This document shows, piece after piece, positions 35,001 through 41,596 of a DNA stretch of 42,707 nucleotides (position 1 is its first letter; every line of letters begins with the position of its first letter). The stretch is from an uncultured Rhodospirillaceae bacterium. Its GTDB lineage: Bacteria; Pseudomonadota; Alphaproteobacteria; UBA8366; GCA-2717185. Position numbers and translations under genes: made by a program. The stretch covers positions 1 through 42,707 of the forward strand of contig CAJWOT010000006.1 in the NCBI GenBank assembly GCA_913044215.1, given 5' to 3'. The notes below the pieces were generated by a model. The model saw only the letters and a list, made by a program, of their open reading frames with translations, searched no databases and was not told where the DNA came from.

Positions 35001-35451
35001 CGATCAGGCCGTTGCCGCCGACGAGTTCGTCCTCGGACAGGTGGTCCGGCAGGATGCTGTACTTGACCGGCCCGAAAAAGGCGGACTGCATCCCCATCAG
35101 GAACAGCACGGTCATCAGGTAGGTGACGTTGCCGAAGATCAGCCCTGCGGCGCCGAGTCCCATGATGGCCACTTCGGCCACTTTGATGGTCCGGATCAGT
35201 CGGGATTTCTCGAACTTGTCGGCGATCTGACCGGCGGTTGCCGAAAACAAGAAGAAGGGCAGGATGAATAGACCTGCGGCAGTGGTCACCATGAGCTGGC
35301 CATCGATCTCCGCCATCTCCGCGATGCGGAAGATGATCAGCAGGGCGAGCGCGTTCTTGAACAGATTGTCGTTCAAGGCGCCCAGCGCCTGCGTGACGAA
35401 CAGCGGCAGGAACCGCTTTGTGGCCAAGAGATGGGTCTGGGTTTCAGACAT
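32044..35451 (-). CDS. LplT-PlsC-Aas fusion: MFS lysolipid flippase, acyltransferase and acyl-ACP synthetase
   Basis: An 1135-residue three-part protein. Residues 1-425 are a major-facilitator transporter like LplT (RFLPLFVTQALGALNDNLFKN, FFGPVKYSILPDHL). Residues about 440-625 are a PlsC acyltransferase with HX4D (VNHISFLD, His463/Asp468) and FPEGR (530-534). Residues about 640-1135 are an AMP-forming acyl-ACP synthetase (FTSGSEGTPKG at 803-813, GYGATETAP). In E. coli the first function is LplT and the last two are Aas, which reacylate lysophosphatidylethanolamine after flipping; here all are fused. ATG 35451 behind GAGGAGAACGAA. It could feed acyl-ACP to the neighbouring ketosynthase fusion. 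Confidence 0.92.
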   Translation of the reverse strand: MSETQTHLLATKRFLPLFVTQALGALNDNLFKNALALLIIFRIAEMAEIDGQLMVTTAAGLFILPFFLFSATAGQIADKFEKSRLIRTIKVAEVAIMGLGAAGLIFGNVTYLMTVLFLMGMQSAFFGPVKYSILPDHLSEDELVGGNGLIEAGTFLAILTGTIAGGLLILQDNGTVIVASGVMLVALAGLASSFAIPKAPAPAPDMKLNPNILAETWSIVRKAGAQRGIFLSILGISWFWLVGATFLAQFPAFAKDVLGGDETVVTLFLTLFSVGIGAGSLLCNRLLDGEVTARYVPLAAIGMTVFIADLFFASTGRVPSAELTDAVSFVSAAAHWRIVFDLLAIAICGGLFIVPLYAILQTRSEETFRSRIIAANNILNALFMVAGAATAALLLTLGCSVPAIFLALAIGNGIVAIYVCGLLPDTLIKGLAISLLKLLYRVEIKGMKHYAQAGKRAVIVVNHISFLDAIILAAFLPIKPMFAVNTHIAQHWWMKPMLRLVDFFAVDPTNPMSTKGLIKAVKEDRHCVIFPEGRITVTGALMKVYEGPGMIADKADAMLVPVRIDGAQYTPFSRVKDKVRIRWFPKITMTVLPPRRFEIPAEMVGRERRQLAGTKLYDVMSQMIFETEDCDRTLFQALLDAQAVHGRKHPIAEDIERKPIGYGRLVTGALVLGRKLAAMTQADRPVGFLLPNSVGGVVTFFALQAFGRVPAMLNFSTGTKSMRAALMAAQVDTVVTSRRFIALGNLEEAVAALAEQAEIIYLEDLRQEIGLLDKLAGLFSRHFAHAVHDCHATSPDEAAVILFTSGSEGTPKGVVLSHANLLSNRHQLAARIDFNPTDIVFNALPIFHSFGLTGGTLLPVLSGVKTFLYPSPLHYRIVPALVYDTNATIMFGTDTFLTGYAKVAHPYDFYSLRYVFAGAEKVKDETRRVWSDKFGLRVLEGYGATETAPVIAANTPMHFKAGTVGRTMPGITYELEPVPGINEGGKLVVTGPNVMLGYLRAENPGVLEATENNSYDTGDIVTVDREGFITIQGRAKRFAKIAGEMVSLTAVEALAAAVWPDHMHAAISIPNARKGEQIILLTEYPDADRAALSEQARADGISELTVPATVRPVDAVPVLGTGKVDYVAITASATS

Positions 35452-35468
35452 TTCGTTCTCCTCGGCGA

Positions 35469-36332
35469 TCAATCGCCGTTCGGGGATTCTTCGGGTTTAT
35501 CCGGCGTCCGATCCACGCGCCGGTAGGGGCCGGAGACGGTGATGGTTTCCGCGGCATCTCCCGTGAATTGCAGATAGTCGACGACTGACTTCACGGACAC
35601 GACCTCGTAGCGACCGTCACGGTGACTGGATGGCGGTTGGTCGTCGAACCGAATATTCGTTGCCGACAATTTCGCCAGCGAGCGTCGCAGCGACGAAATC
35701 CGAATAACCGAATCCTGGAAACCCCGTTGCCGGTAATGGCGGTGGGTCTCGTCACGCGTATGGAAAGACTTGCCATCCGCCTTGGCCTGTGCAAGCGCGA
35801 TCAACTTCAGCACCCATTGGTTCGAGTCCTGATACTTCGCCGGACTGCCGAGGTAGGAGATCATGTTGTAGCGGGGGTCATAGAACCTTCTCGGCGCCCG
35901 GTCCTTGGACACCGCTTCTACATGGGTCGCCAATGGTTTGCCAAATGTGAGGACCAAAACGTCGTGGGTCAGCGGGTTGTCCAGCATGAAGGAGCCAAGA
36001 CCCTGAACATTCAGTCCCGAACCGCTTTTACCGCACGAGGTCAGCTGATGCACGACGACCCATGCGCCGTCCTTGTCGCGCTTCCTGGCGAAACCGGCAT
36101 GGGTGAATCGCCAGCCGTGCTCGGATATGTCGCTGCCGAACCGCGCGATGAATGCGAACCGCGCGGATTGTCGTTGCAAGACCTGTTTTACATCGCTGGC
36201 GACTTGCAGCGCGGACTGTAATTCCGCTCGGGTCACCTGGTGGTCGATGCAGCCGCGTCCCGCTTGGGCACCGATCGATGCGAAGACGGTAAGACACGCG
36301 GTTGCCAGGAGCAGGATGGGTCTGAGCCGCAT
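35469..36332 (-). CDS. DUF2145 family periplasmic protein
   Basis: A 287-residue protein with a Sec signal peptide (MRLRPILLLATACLTVFASIGAQA). The mature part has the DUF2145 pattern: an early Cys, ARFAFIARFGSDISEHGWRFTHAGFARK, VVHQLTSCGKSGSGLNVQGLGSFMLDN, YNMISYLGSPAKYQDSNQWVLKLIAL. The QDSNQWV block corresponds to the family's QNCNQWV, where a likely catalytic Cys is replaced by Ser here. The domain resembles permuted papain-like hydrolase folds, so loss of the Cys may make it inactive. Starts 2 bp from the small upstream gene's stop; ends 17 bp before the Aas fusion. Role in the operon unknown. Confidence 0.78.
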   Translation of the reverse strand: MRLRPILLLATACLTVFASIGAQAGRGCIDHQVTRAELQSALQVASDVKQVLQRQSARFAFIARFGSDISEHGWRFTHAGFARKRDKDGAWVVVHQLTSCGKSGSGLNVQGLGSFMLDNPLTHDVLVLTFGKPLATHVEAVSKDRAPRRFYDPRYNMISYLGSPAKYQDSNQWVLKLIALAQAKADGKSFHTRDETHRHYRQRGFQDSVIRISSLRRSLAKLSATNIRFDDQPPSSHRDGRYEVVSVKSVVDYLQFTGDAAETITVSGPYRRVDRTPDKPEESPNGD

Positions 36333-36333
36333 G

Positions 36334-36567
36334 CTATTGCTCTTGATACTCGGACGCCTCAAACAAAGCGCGACCGGCTTGTGTCGGAATGAAAAGAACC
36401 ACTTTTGCACTGTCACCGACCAGTTTTGCGGATTCGACGATCAGCTTTCCACCGTTGACCAGTGTATAGGCGCTGCCATGCACGGCGACTCCGATGCCGG
36501 AGAGGATGATGCTGGGTCCGGCAAGCGAAACCTCGGCAGGGTGAGGGTGACGGTATTCATCGTTCAC
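36334..36567 (-). CDS. small hydrophobic protein between the TetR gene and DUF2145
   Basis: A 77-residue protein, GTG start at 36567 overlapping the TetR stop by 11 bp (coupled). Mostly small and hydrophobic residues (LAGPSIILSGIGVAVHGSAYTLVNGGKLIVESAKLV) with a possible membrane-spanning or lipid-binding stretch at about 15-35. No known family recognised. Adjoins the DUF2145 start with a 1-bp gap. Confidence 0.65.
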   Translation of the reverse strand: MNDEYRHPHPAEVSLAGPSIILSGIGVAVHGSAYTLVNGGKLIVESAKLVGDSAKVVLFIPTQAGRALFEASEYQEQ

Positions 36568-37168
36568 CCCTGTTGACGCGCAGCCCCGCGACGTAGTTAG
36601 CGACCAGTCCTTCCGCCATGGTGCGCACCGACTGGGATGAGACCACTTGCAGCTTGCCACTGCCCGACAGCGAGCAGATACCATGCAGTCCGGCCCAAAG
36701 CGTGCGCGCGGCGTCTGAGCGAGCGTCGTCTTGATTGGCATCGAATAAGGGGGCGAGCGCATCTCCCAGCAGACCCAGCACGCGCTCGACCTTGCGGCCA
36801 TACCATTCCGGGGGCGTCTGGCCTTCCGGCAGGGAATATTCGAACAGCATGTTCCACAGACGCGGGTTCTCGGCCAGGAATCCGAGATAGCCGCCGAGCA
36901 GTTGCGCGAGCCGCGCTTCGGTCGTTTCTGGGATCGCGCCGCCGTTTAGCCGGTCATGCAGCGCGTCCAAGGTGCGGCCGTTCAGATGCAGGATCATTTC
37001 GTCAAGGTTGGCGAACAGATTGTAGAGCGTGCCCGGGGAGTAACCGATCGCGTCCGCGACGTTGCGCGCGGTGAGGGACCGAAAACCGTCCGTCTCGACG
37101 ATATTCTGCGCCGCGGCAAGGGCGTTCTCGTAAAGCTCTTCGCGACTATGGTCTGTTCTGCGGGCCAA
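36557..37168 (-). CDS. TetR family transcriptional repressor
   Basis: A 203-residue regulator. The N-terminal helix-turn-helix is TDGFRSLTARNVADAIGYSPGTLYNLFANLDEMI, followed by a C-terminal ligand domain with TetR_C_33/WHG-type features (LWNMLFEYSLPEG, LWAGLHGICSLSGSGKL). TTG start at 37168 (M-A-R-R-T-D-H-S-R-E-E-L) gives a standard family N-terminus; the frame is open to a TTG at 37243, but that part encodes the operators themselves. First gene of the leftward lipid operon and divergent from the DUF2339 gene, so it probably represses both and itself. Confidence 0.88.
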   Translation of the reverse strand: MARRTDHSREELYENALAAAQNIVETDGFRSLTARNVADAIGYSPGTLYNLFANLDEMILHLNGRTLDALHDRLNGGAIPETTEARLAQLLGGYLGFLAENPRLWNMLFEYSLPEGQTPPEWYGRKVERVLGLLGDALAPLFDANQDDARSDAARTLWAGLHGICSLSGSGKLQVVSSQSVRTMAEGLVANYVAGLRVNRGER

Positions 37169-37196
37169 TGATTTTGCTTTTTGTTCCGGTTTATTT

Positions 37197-37234
37197 TGAA
37201 CATTGTTCAGAATATATAATTGAACGTTGTTCAA
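37197..37234. promoter_or_regulatory. tandem TetR operators
   Basis: Two dyads share the TGAAC-N3-GTTCA core: TGAACATTGTTCA at 37197-37209 and TTGAACGTTGTTCAA at 37220-37234, centres about 24 bp apart, separated by AT-rich sequence suited to a -10 region. They lie in the 122-bp gap between the TetR gene and the DUF2339 gene. Confidence 0.8.
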
Positions 37235-37290
37235 AATCAACAATTATTTTTCATGTCTGCTATGGTTTTTGAAATCGCAGGAGAGCACCG

Positions 37291-40020
37291 TTGGATAGCT
37301 TCTACGTTTTGATTGTCATTGCCGCGCTGGCCTTCTTGGTCCTCTCACCGGTGATTGCGGTGATTGCCGCACGGCGTGTCGGCCGGGTGGAGCGTCGCCT
37401 TCGTTTGCTTGAGAGGCGCCTACGGATACTCGAAGGCGACGACGTTAAACCTGAGGTGCCTGAGGCGGCGGCGGAGCCTGCCGCGACACCGGCGGCGCCC
37501 ATCGACCCGTGGACTGTGCCTGAAAGTGCAGAGCCGGAAGCGATAACGGCGTCGGCCCGTCAATCCTATGTCGAATCGGCAGCAACGGCGGACAAGGTAC
37601 CGTCAGCGACCAAAACCATCGAGGAGCGTGTTGCGTCGCAATGGCTGGTGTGGCTTGGCGGGCTTACTATCGCGCTCGCCGGCATTTTCCTCGTGAAGTA
37701 CGGTATCGAACACCAGCTGCTCTCGCCGGCGGTACGGGTCGTCCTAGGGTTCCTGCTGGGCCTTGTTTTGGTATGCGGCGGTGAATGGCTGCGCCAGCGG
37801 CCGCTTCAGCGCGTGATCGCGAGTACAGAACCCGATTATGTGCCACCGGCGCTCACCGGGGCCGGCGTGCTGGTCTGCTTTGGCAGCGTCTATGCCAGTT
37901 ACGCGTTCCTCGGATTGCTGGCGCCGCTCATCAGCTTCGTTGTGCTCGCCGCGATCGCGGTGGGAGCCATGGCGCTTTCGCTCTTGCAGGGACCGTATAT
38001 CGGCGCGCTCGGCATTCTCGGTGCGTTCGCGGTACCGCTGATGGTCAGTACCGATTCGGGGTCGGCTTGGGCCCTTTTTCCCTATCTGCTGGTAATTGCC
38101 ACCAGCGCGATTGCGGTCGTGCGCTACAAGGTGTGGTGGTGGCTCGCCTGGGCGGCGTTGGCGGGGGCGGCGTTCTGGGATGCCTTCTGGCTCTTCGCAA
38201 TGTGGCGTGCGGGCGACCTGATCCCGACATCAATCCACCTGTTGGGTATGTTCGCGCTCGCCTTGGGGGCGTCCAACACTCTTTTCTCCGAGGCAGACGA
38301 AGCCTTGTCTTGGCCGTTCGAAACAGCGGGGATGACATCGTATGAGCGCTTTGTCGCCGGTGCGGCACTGGTCCTCGTAATTTTGGTCTTTGCGATGGTG
38401 CGGATCGATGGATACAGCGTTGGATCGCTCCTCGTCGTTGGAATCGTTGGAGGGCTGCTGACCGTGATCGCTTGGCGAATTCACCGCCTTGAAAGCGTTG
38501 CCGCCATTGCCGCCGCCTTACCCATCCTCCTGCTCGTGACCTGGCATCTGCCGGACATCGTGACCCTGCCGGAACAGATCGTGCTCGGCGGCCGTGTTCT
38601 CGGTGCCTTGCCGGTGCCGGTCGTGCCGCCGGAATTCTCGACATTCGCGCTCGTGGCGGGTTTGGCCTCGCTTTGGTTCGGAGGTGCCGGTTTCGTCGTC
38701 GTCCGCCGCGGTGGCGCTGCTGTCTACTGGGCGACGATTTCAGCTGCTGTGCCGCTTCTCGCACTGTCGGTTGCCTTCTGGCGGATCGCCGGGGCCGGCG
38801 TCGAACTGGTCTGGGCGGTGGTGGCGATGGGGTTGGCATCCGTGGCGACATTAGCGGCGGTTCGCCTCGGCAACCGCCCGGGAGACGACCCAGTTGATCC
38901 GGCGGTCGGTATTTACGCGCTAGCCGTCATCGCTGCGATCAGCCTGGCCGCCTCGATGACCCTAGAGAATGCTTGGCTTACCGTCGCTTTGGCGGCGCAA
39001 ATCCCGGCCGCGGCCTGGGTGCATAATCGGGTCGGCATTCCGGCACTGCGCTGGGTCGCCTTTGTGATCGCCGCGATCGTGGGCGCGAGGCTACTGCTGG
39101 CCCATCAATTACCTGGGTTCAATTGGGGGGTGCCCAAGGACCCGCTTTGGGTGCTGTATGGCTATGGCCTGCCCGCGGTTGCCTTCGCTCTGGCCGCGCA
39201 TTGGTTCCGGAAATCGCGAGACGACCGGTTAGTCTTGACCCTGGAATCCGGTGCGATCGCGATTGCGGTGGCGACAATCAGCATGGAGATCCGGCAGTTT
39301 CTCGACGGTATGGAATGGACGTCTGGGCGGTACACGCTTCTGGAGCAAAGCCTGCACTCGATATCGTGGCTGGTAAGCGGTTACGCCCTGTACCGTCGAA
39401 ACCGAATTGAACGGCGGTTGTCCACCGAGTGGGGGGCAAAGATTCTGATCGGTTTGGCGGCACTGCAGGTCGTGCTCCTGCAGTTGCTGACGTCCAACCC
39501 CGTGCGCACGGGCGAGAATATCGGTTCCTGGCCGATAGTCGATGTCCTGGCGTTGGCCTATTTCGTGCCGGCCCTTTTAGCCACGGCGATCTTCTTCGAA
39601 GCGAAACGCCAAGGGCATAAGCTTGTCGGGATCGGTGCTGGTATTGCGGCAGGGCTGCTGCTGTTCAGCTACATAACGCTGGAGGTCCGGCACATCTTCC
39701 ACGGGTCGCAGCTGGACGCCGGCGCGATCGGCAACGCGGAAGGCTACAGCTATTCGGTCGCCTGGCTGCTCTACGCCGCCGCCCTTTTCGCCGTCGGTTT
39801 CCTGTGGCGTGTCGCGGCAATACGTCACGCCGCATTGGCTCTGACGATTCTCATCATCGCCAAAGTCTTTCTGTGGGATATGTCGGGCCTGACCGGGCTG
39901 TATCGGGTGGCTTCGTTCCTGGGTCTGGGGTTGAGCCTGGTTGCGATCGGTTTCTTCTATCAACGCTACATGTTCGGCGACCGTGGTGAGCCCGATGACA
40001 AAGTTGTGGAAACAGAATGA
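37291..40020 (+). CDS. DUF2339 polytopic membrane protein
   Basis: A 909-residue protein, TTG start at 37291 with AGGAG 7 bases upstream. One N-terminal membrane segment (FYVLIVIAALAFLVLSPVIAVIA) is followed by a basic coiled coil (VERRLRLLERRLRILEGD), a Pro/Ala-rich linker to about residue 110, and then EERVASQWLVWLGGLTIALAGIFLVKYGIE, the characteristic DUF2339 entry, and some 24-28 membrane segments. Function of the family is unknown; envelope or lipid-related roles are possible. Its sharing of the TetR operators with the lipid operon is the best clue. Ends 4 bp from the convergent photolyase stop. Confidence 0.88.
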   Translation: MDSFYVLIVIAALAFLVLSPVIAVIAARRVGRVERRLRLLERRLRILEGDDVKPEVPEAAAEPAATPAAPIDPWTVPESAEPEAITASARQSYVESAATADKVPSATKTIEERVASQWLVWLGGLTIALAGIFLVKYGIEHQLLSPAVRVVLGFLLGLVLVCGGEWLRQRPLQRVIASTEPDYVPPALTGAGVLVCFGSVYASYAFLGLLAPLISFVVLAAIAVGAMALSLLQGPYIGALGILGAFAVPLMVSTDSGSAWALFPYLLVIATSAIAVVRYKVWWWLAWAALAGAAFWDAFWLFAMWRAGDLIPTSIHLLGMFALALGASNTLFSEADEALSWPFETAGMTSYERFVAGAALVLVILVFAMVRIDGYSVGSLLVVGIVGGLLTVIAWRIHRLESVAAIAAALPILLLVTWHLPDIVTLPEQIVLGGRVLGALPVPVVPPEFSTFALVAGLASLWFGGAGFVVVRRGGAAVYWATISAAVPLLALSVAFWRIAGAGVELVWAVVAMGLASVATLAAVRLGNRPGDDPVDPAVGIYALAVIAAISLAASMTLENAWLTVALAAQIPAAAWVHNRVGIPALRWVAFVIAAIVGARLLLAHQLPGFNWGVPKDPLWVLYGYGLPAVAFALAAHWFRKSRDDRLVLTLESGAIAIAVATISMEIRQFLDGMEWTSGRYTLLEQSLHSISWLVSGYALYRRNRIERRLSTEWGAKILIGLAALQVVLLQLLTSNPVRTGENIGSWPIVDVLALAYFVPALLATAIFFEAKRQGHKLVGIGAGIAAGLLLFSYITLEVRHIFHGSQLDAGAIGNAEGYSYSVAWLLYAAALFAVGFLWRVAAIRHAALALTILIIAKVFLWDMSGLTGLYRVASFLGLGLSLVAIGFFYQRYMFGDRGEPDDKVVETE

Positions 40021-40024
40021 TCCG

Positions 40025-41467
40025 TCAGGTCTCCTTCGCCTCCCGCATTGCATTGTAGGCGGCGAGGGCGCGCTGTCGGCTTGCGCGCAAATCGACAATC
40101 GGCCGCGGGTAATCGTAACCCAGCATCACGCCCGCTTCCGACAGGACCGCCTCCGGCGCTTCCCAGGGTGCATGGATATGCCTGTCCGGCAGCCGGCCCA
40201 GTTCCGGGACGAAGCGGCGGACATAGGCGCCGTCCGGGTCGAACTTGCGGCCCTGCAGCACCGGATTGAAGATCCGAAAATACGGTGCTGCATCGGCACC
40301 CGATCCGGCGACCCATTGCCAGCTCGCCGCGTTGTTCGCCAGGTCGGCGTCGACCAGCGTGTCCCAAAACCAGGCTTCGCCCTCTCGCCAGTCGATCTGC
40401 AGGTTTTTGATCAGCAATGACGCGACGATCATGCGCACCCGGTTGTGCATCCAGCCGGTTTGCCACAACTCGCGCATGCCGGCATCGACGATCGGGATAC
40501 CGGTCCGGCCTTGTTTCCAGGCATGTAGGCTGTCCGGATCGTTGGCCCACCTCATTGCGGTGAATTTCGGTTGAAACGGTTCCTCCGGCAAGGCCGGCCA
40601 GTTAAACAGGAGGTGGTTCGAGAATTCGCGCCACGCCAGTTCGCGCAGGAACGATTGCGCACCGCCTGCCGTCTTCGGTGAGGCCTCGATTTTGGCCCGC
40701 ACCGCATGCCAGCACTGATGCGGGCTGATTTCGCCAAAATGCAGATGAGGGGACAGGCGGGAGGTGCCGATGCGATCCGGCCGGTCGCGCATCGACGCGT
40801 AATCTGCGACCGCGCCGTCCAGGAATTCGATCGCCTTGGTTTGAGCCCCCGCCTCGCCGGGCTGCCAGCCTTTTCGCAAGCCGCCGGCCCAATCCGGTGC
40901 CGTTGGCAGTAACCGCCACGCTGCAAGCGATTCGCCGGCGGGGATGGATTCCGGCCTGACGATTGATTGGGGGCGCGGCAGCGGCGGTTTTGGTGGCGGC
41001 GCGGCCTGGCACGCTTTCCAGAACGGCGTGAAGACGCGGTACGGCGTTCCGGATTGTGTCCGTAGCGCTTCCGGCTCGAAAAGCAGATTGCCGGCAAACC
41101 GCTTTATCTCGACGCCCGCATCGGAAAGCGCAGTTTCCGCGTTTCGCGCCCAGGGTTCGTAGGCTCTGGTGCAGTAAAGCGCCGTGGCTCCGGTCTCGGT
41201 AATCAACGCCTGCAGTACGGACGGCGCGGCACCGCGGCGCAGGACCAGCGGGCATCCAAGCTGTGCCAAATCATCCGCCAAGGCGGTCAGACTGTGATGC
41301 AGCCACCAACGGCTTGCCCCGCCCATCCGCCACGCGCCCGGCGACTCGTCGTCCAGTACATAGACCGGCAGCACCGCTTGACCCGTGTCGCAGGCAGCGG
41401 CAAGCGCACGATTGTCGGTCAGGCGGAGATCCTGTCGGAACCAGAAGAGTATCGGGGTAGTGGCCAT
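40025..41467 (-). CDS. phrB: deoxyribodipyrimidine photolyase (cryptochrome/photolyase family)
   Basis: Light-driven repair of cyclobutane pyrimidine dimers. The 480-residue protein has the N-terminal antenna domain (TPILFWFRQDLRLTDNRAL, VYVLDDE) and the FAD-binding domain (TSRLSPHLHFGEIS, FLRELAWREFSNHLLF, GIPIVDAGMRELWQTGWMHNRVRMIVASLLIKNL, ASWQWVAGSGADAAPYFRIFNP). ATG at 41467. The frame is open for 1.1 kb farther upstream, but that extension is antisense to the enolase-family gene and is rejected. Confidence 0.95.
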   Translation of the reverse strand: MATTPILFWFRQDLRLTDNRALAAACDTGQAVLPVYVLDDESPGAWRMGGASRWWLHHSLTALADDLAQLGCPLVLRRGAAPSVLQALITETGATALYCTRAYEPWARNAETALSDAGVEIKRFAGNLLFEPEALRTQSGTPYRVFTPFWKACQAAPPPKPPLPRPQSIVRPESIPAGESLAAWRLLPTAPDWAGGLRKGWQPGEAGAQTKAIEFLDGAVADYASMRDRPDRIGTSRLSPHLHFGEISPHQCWHAVRAKIEASPKTAGGAQSFLRELAWREFSNHLLFNWPALPEEPFQPKFTAMRWANDPDSLHAWKQGRTGIPIVDAGMRELWQTGWMHNRVRMIVASLLIKNLQIDWREGEAWFWDTLVDADLANNAASWQWVAGSGADAAPYFRIFNPVLQGRKFDPDGAYVRRFVPELGRLPDRHIHAPWEAPEAVLSEAGVMLGYDYPRPIVDLRASRQRALAAYNAMREAKET

Positions 41468-41596
41468 GGCGTCTTTCGGGCGACGGGTCGTGAATTCTAC
41501 GCAGCGGTGCGATGTGCGGATCATCTGCGTTTGCGCCTGTGGCGGCAATCGATACGATTGTAACCGGTGGGACGCGCGGATACGGGAGACAGCAGC

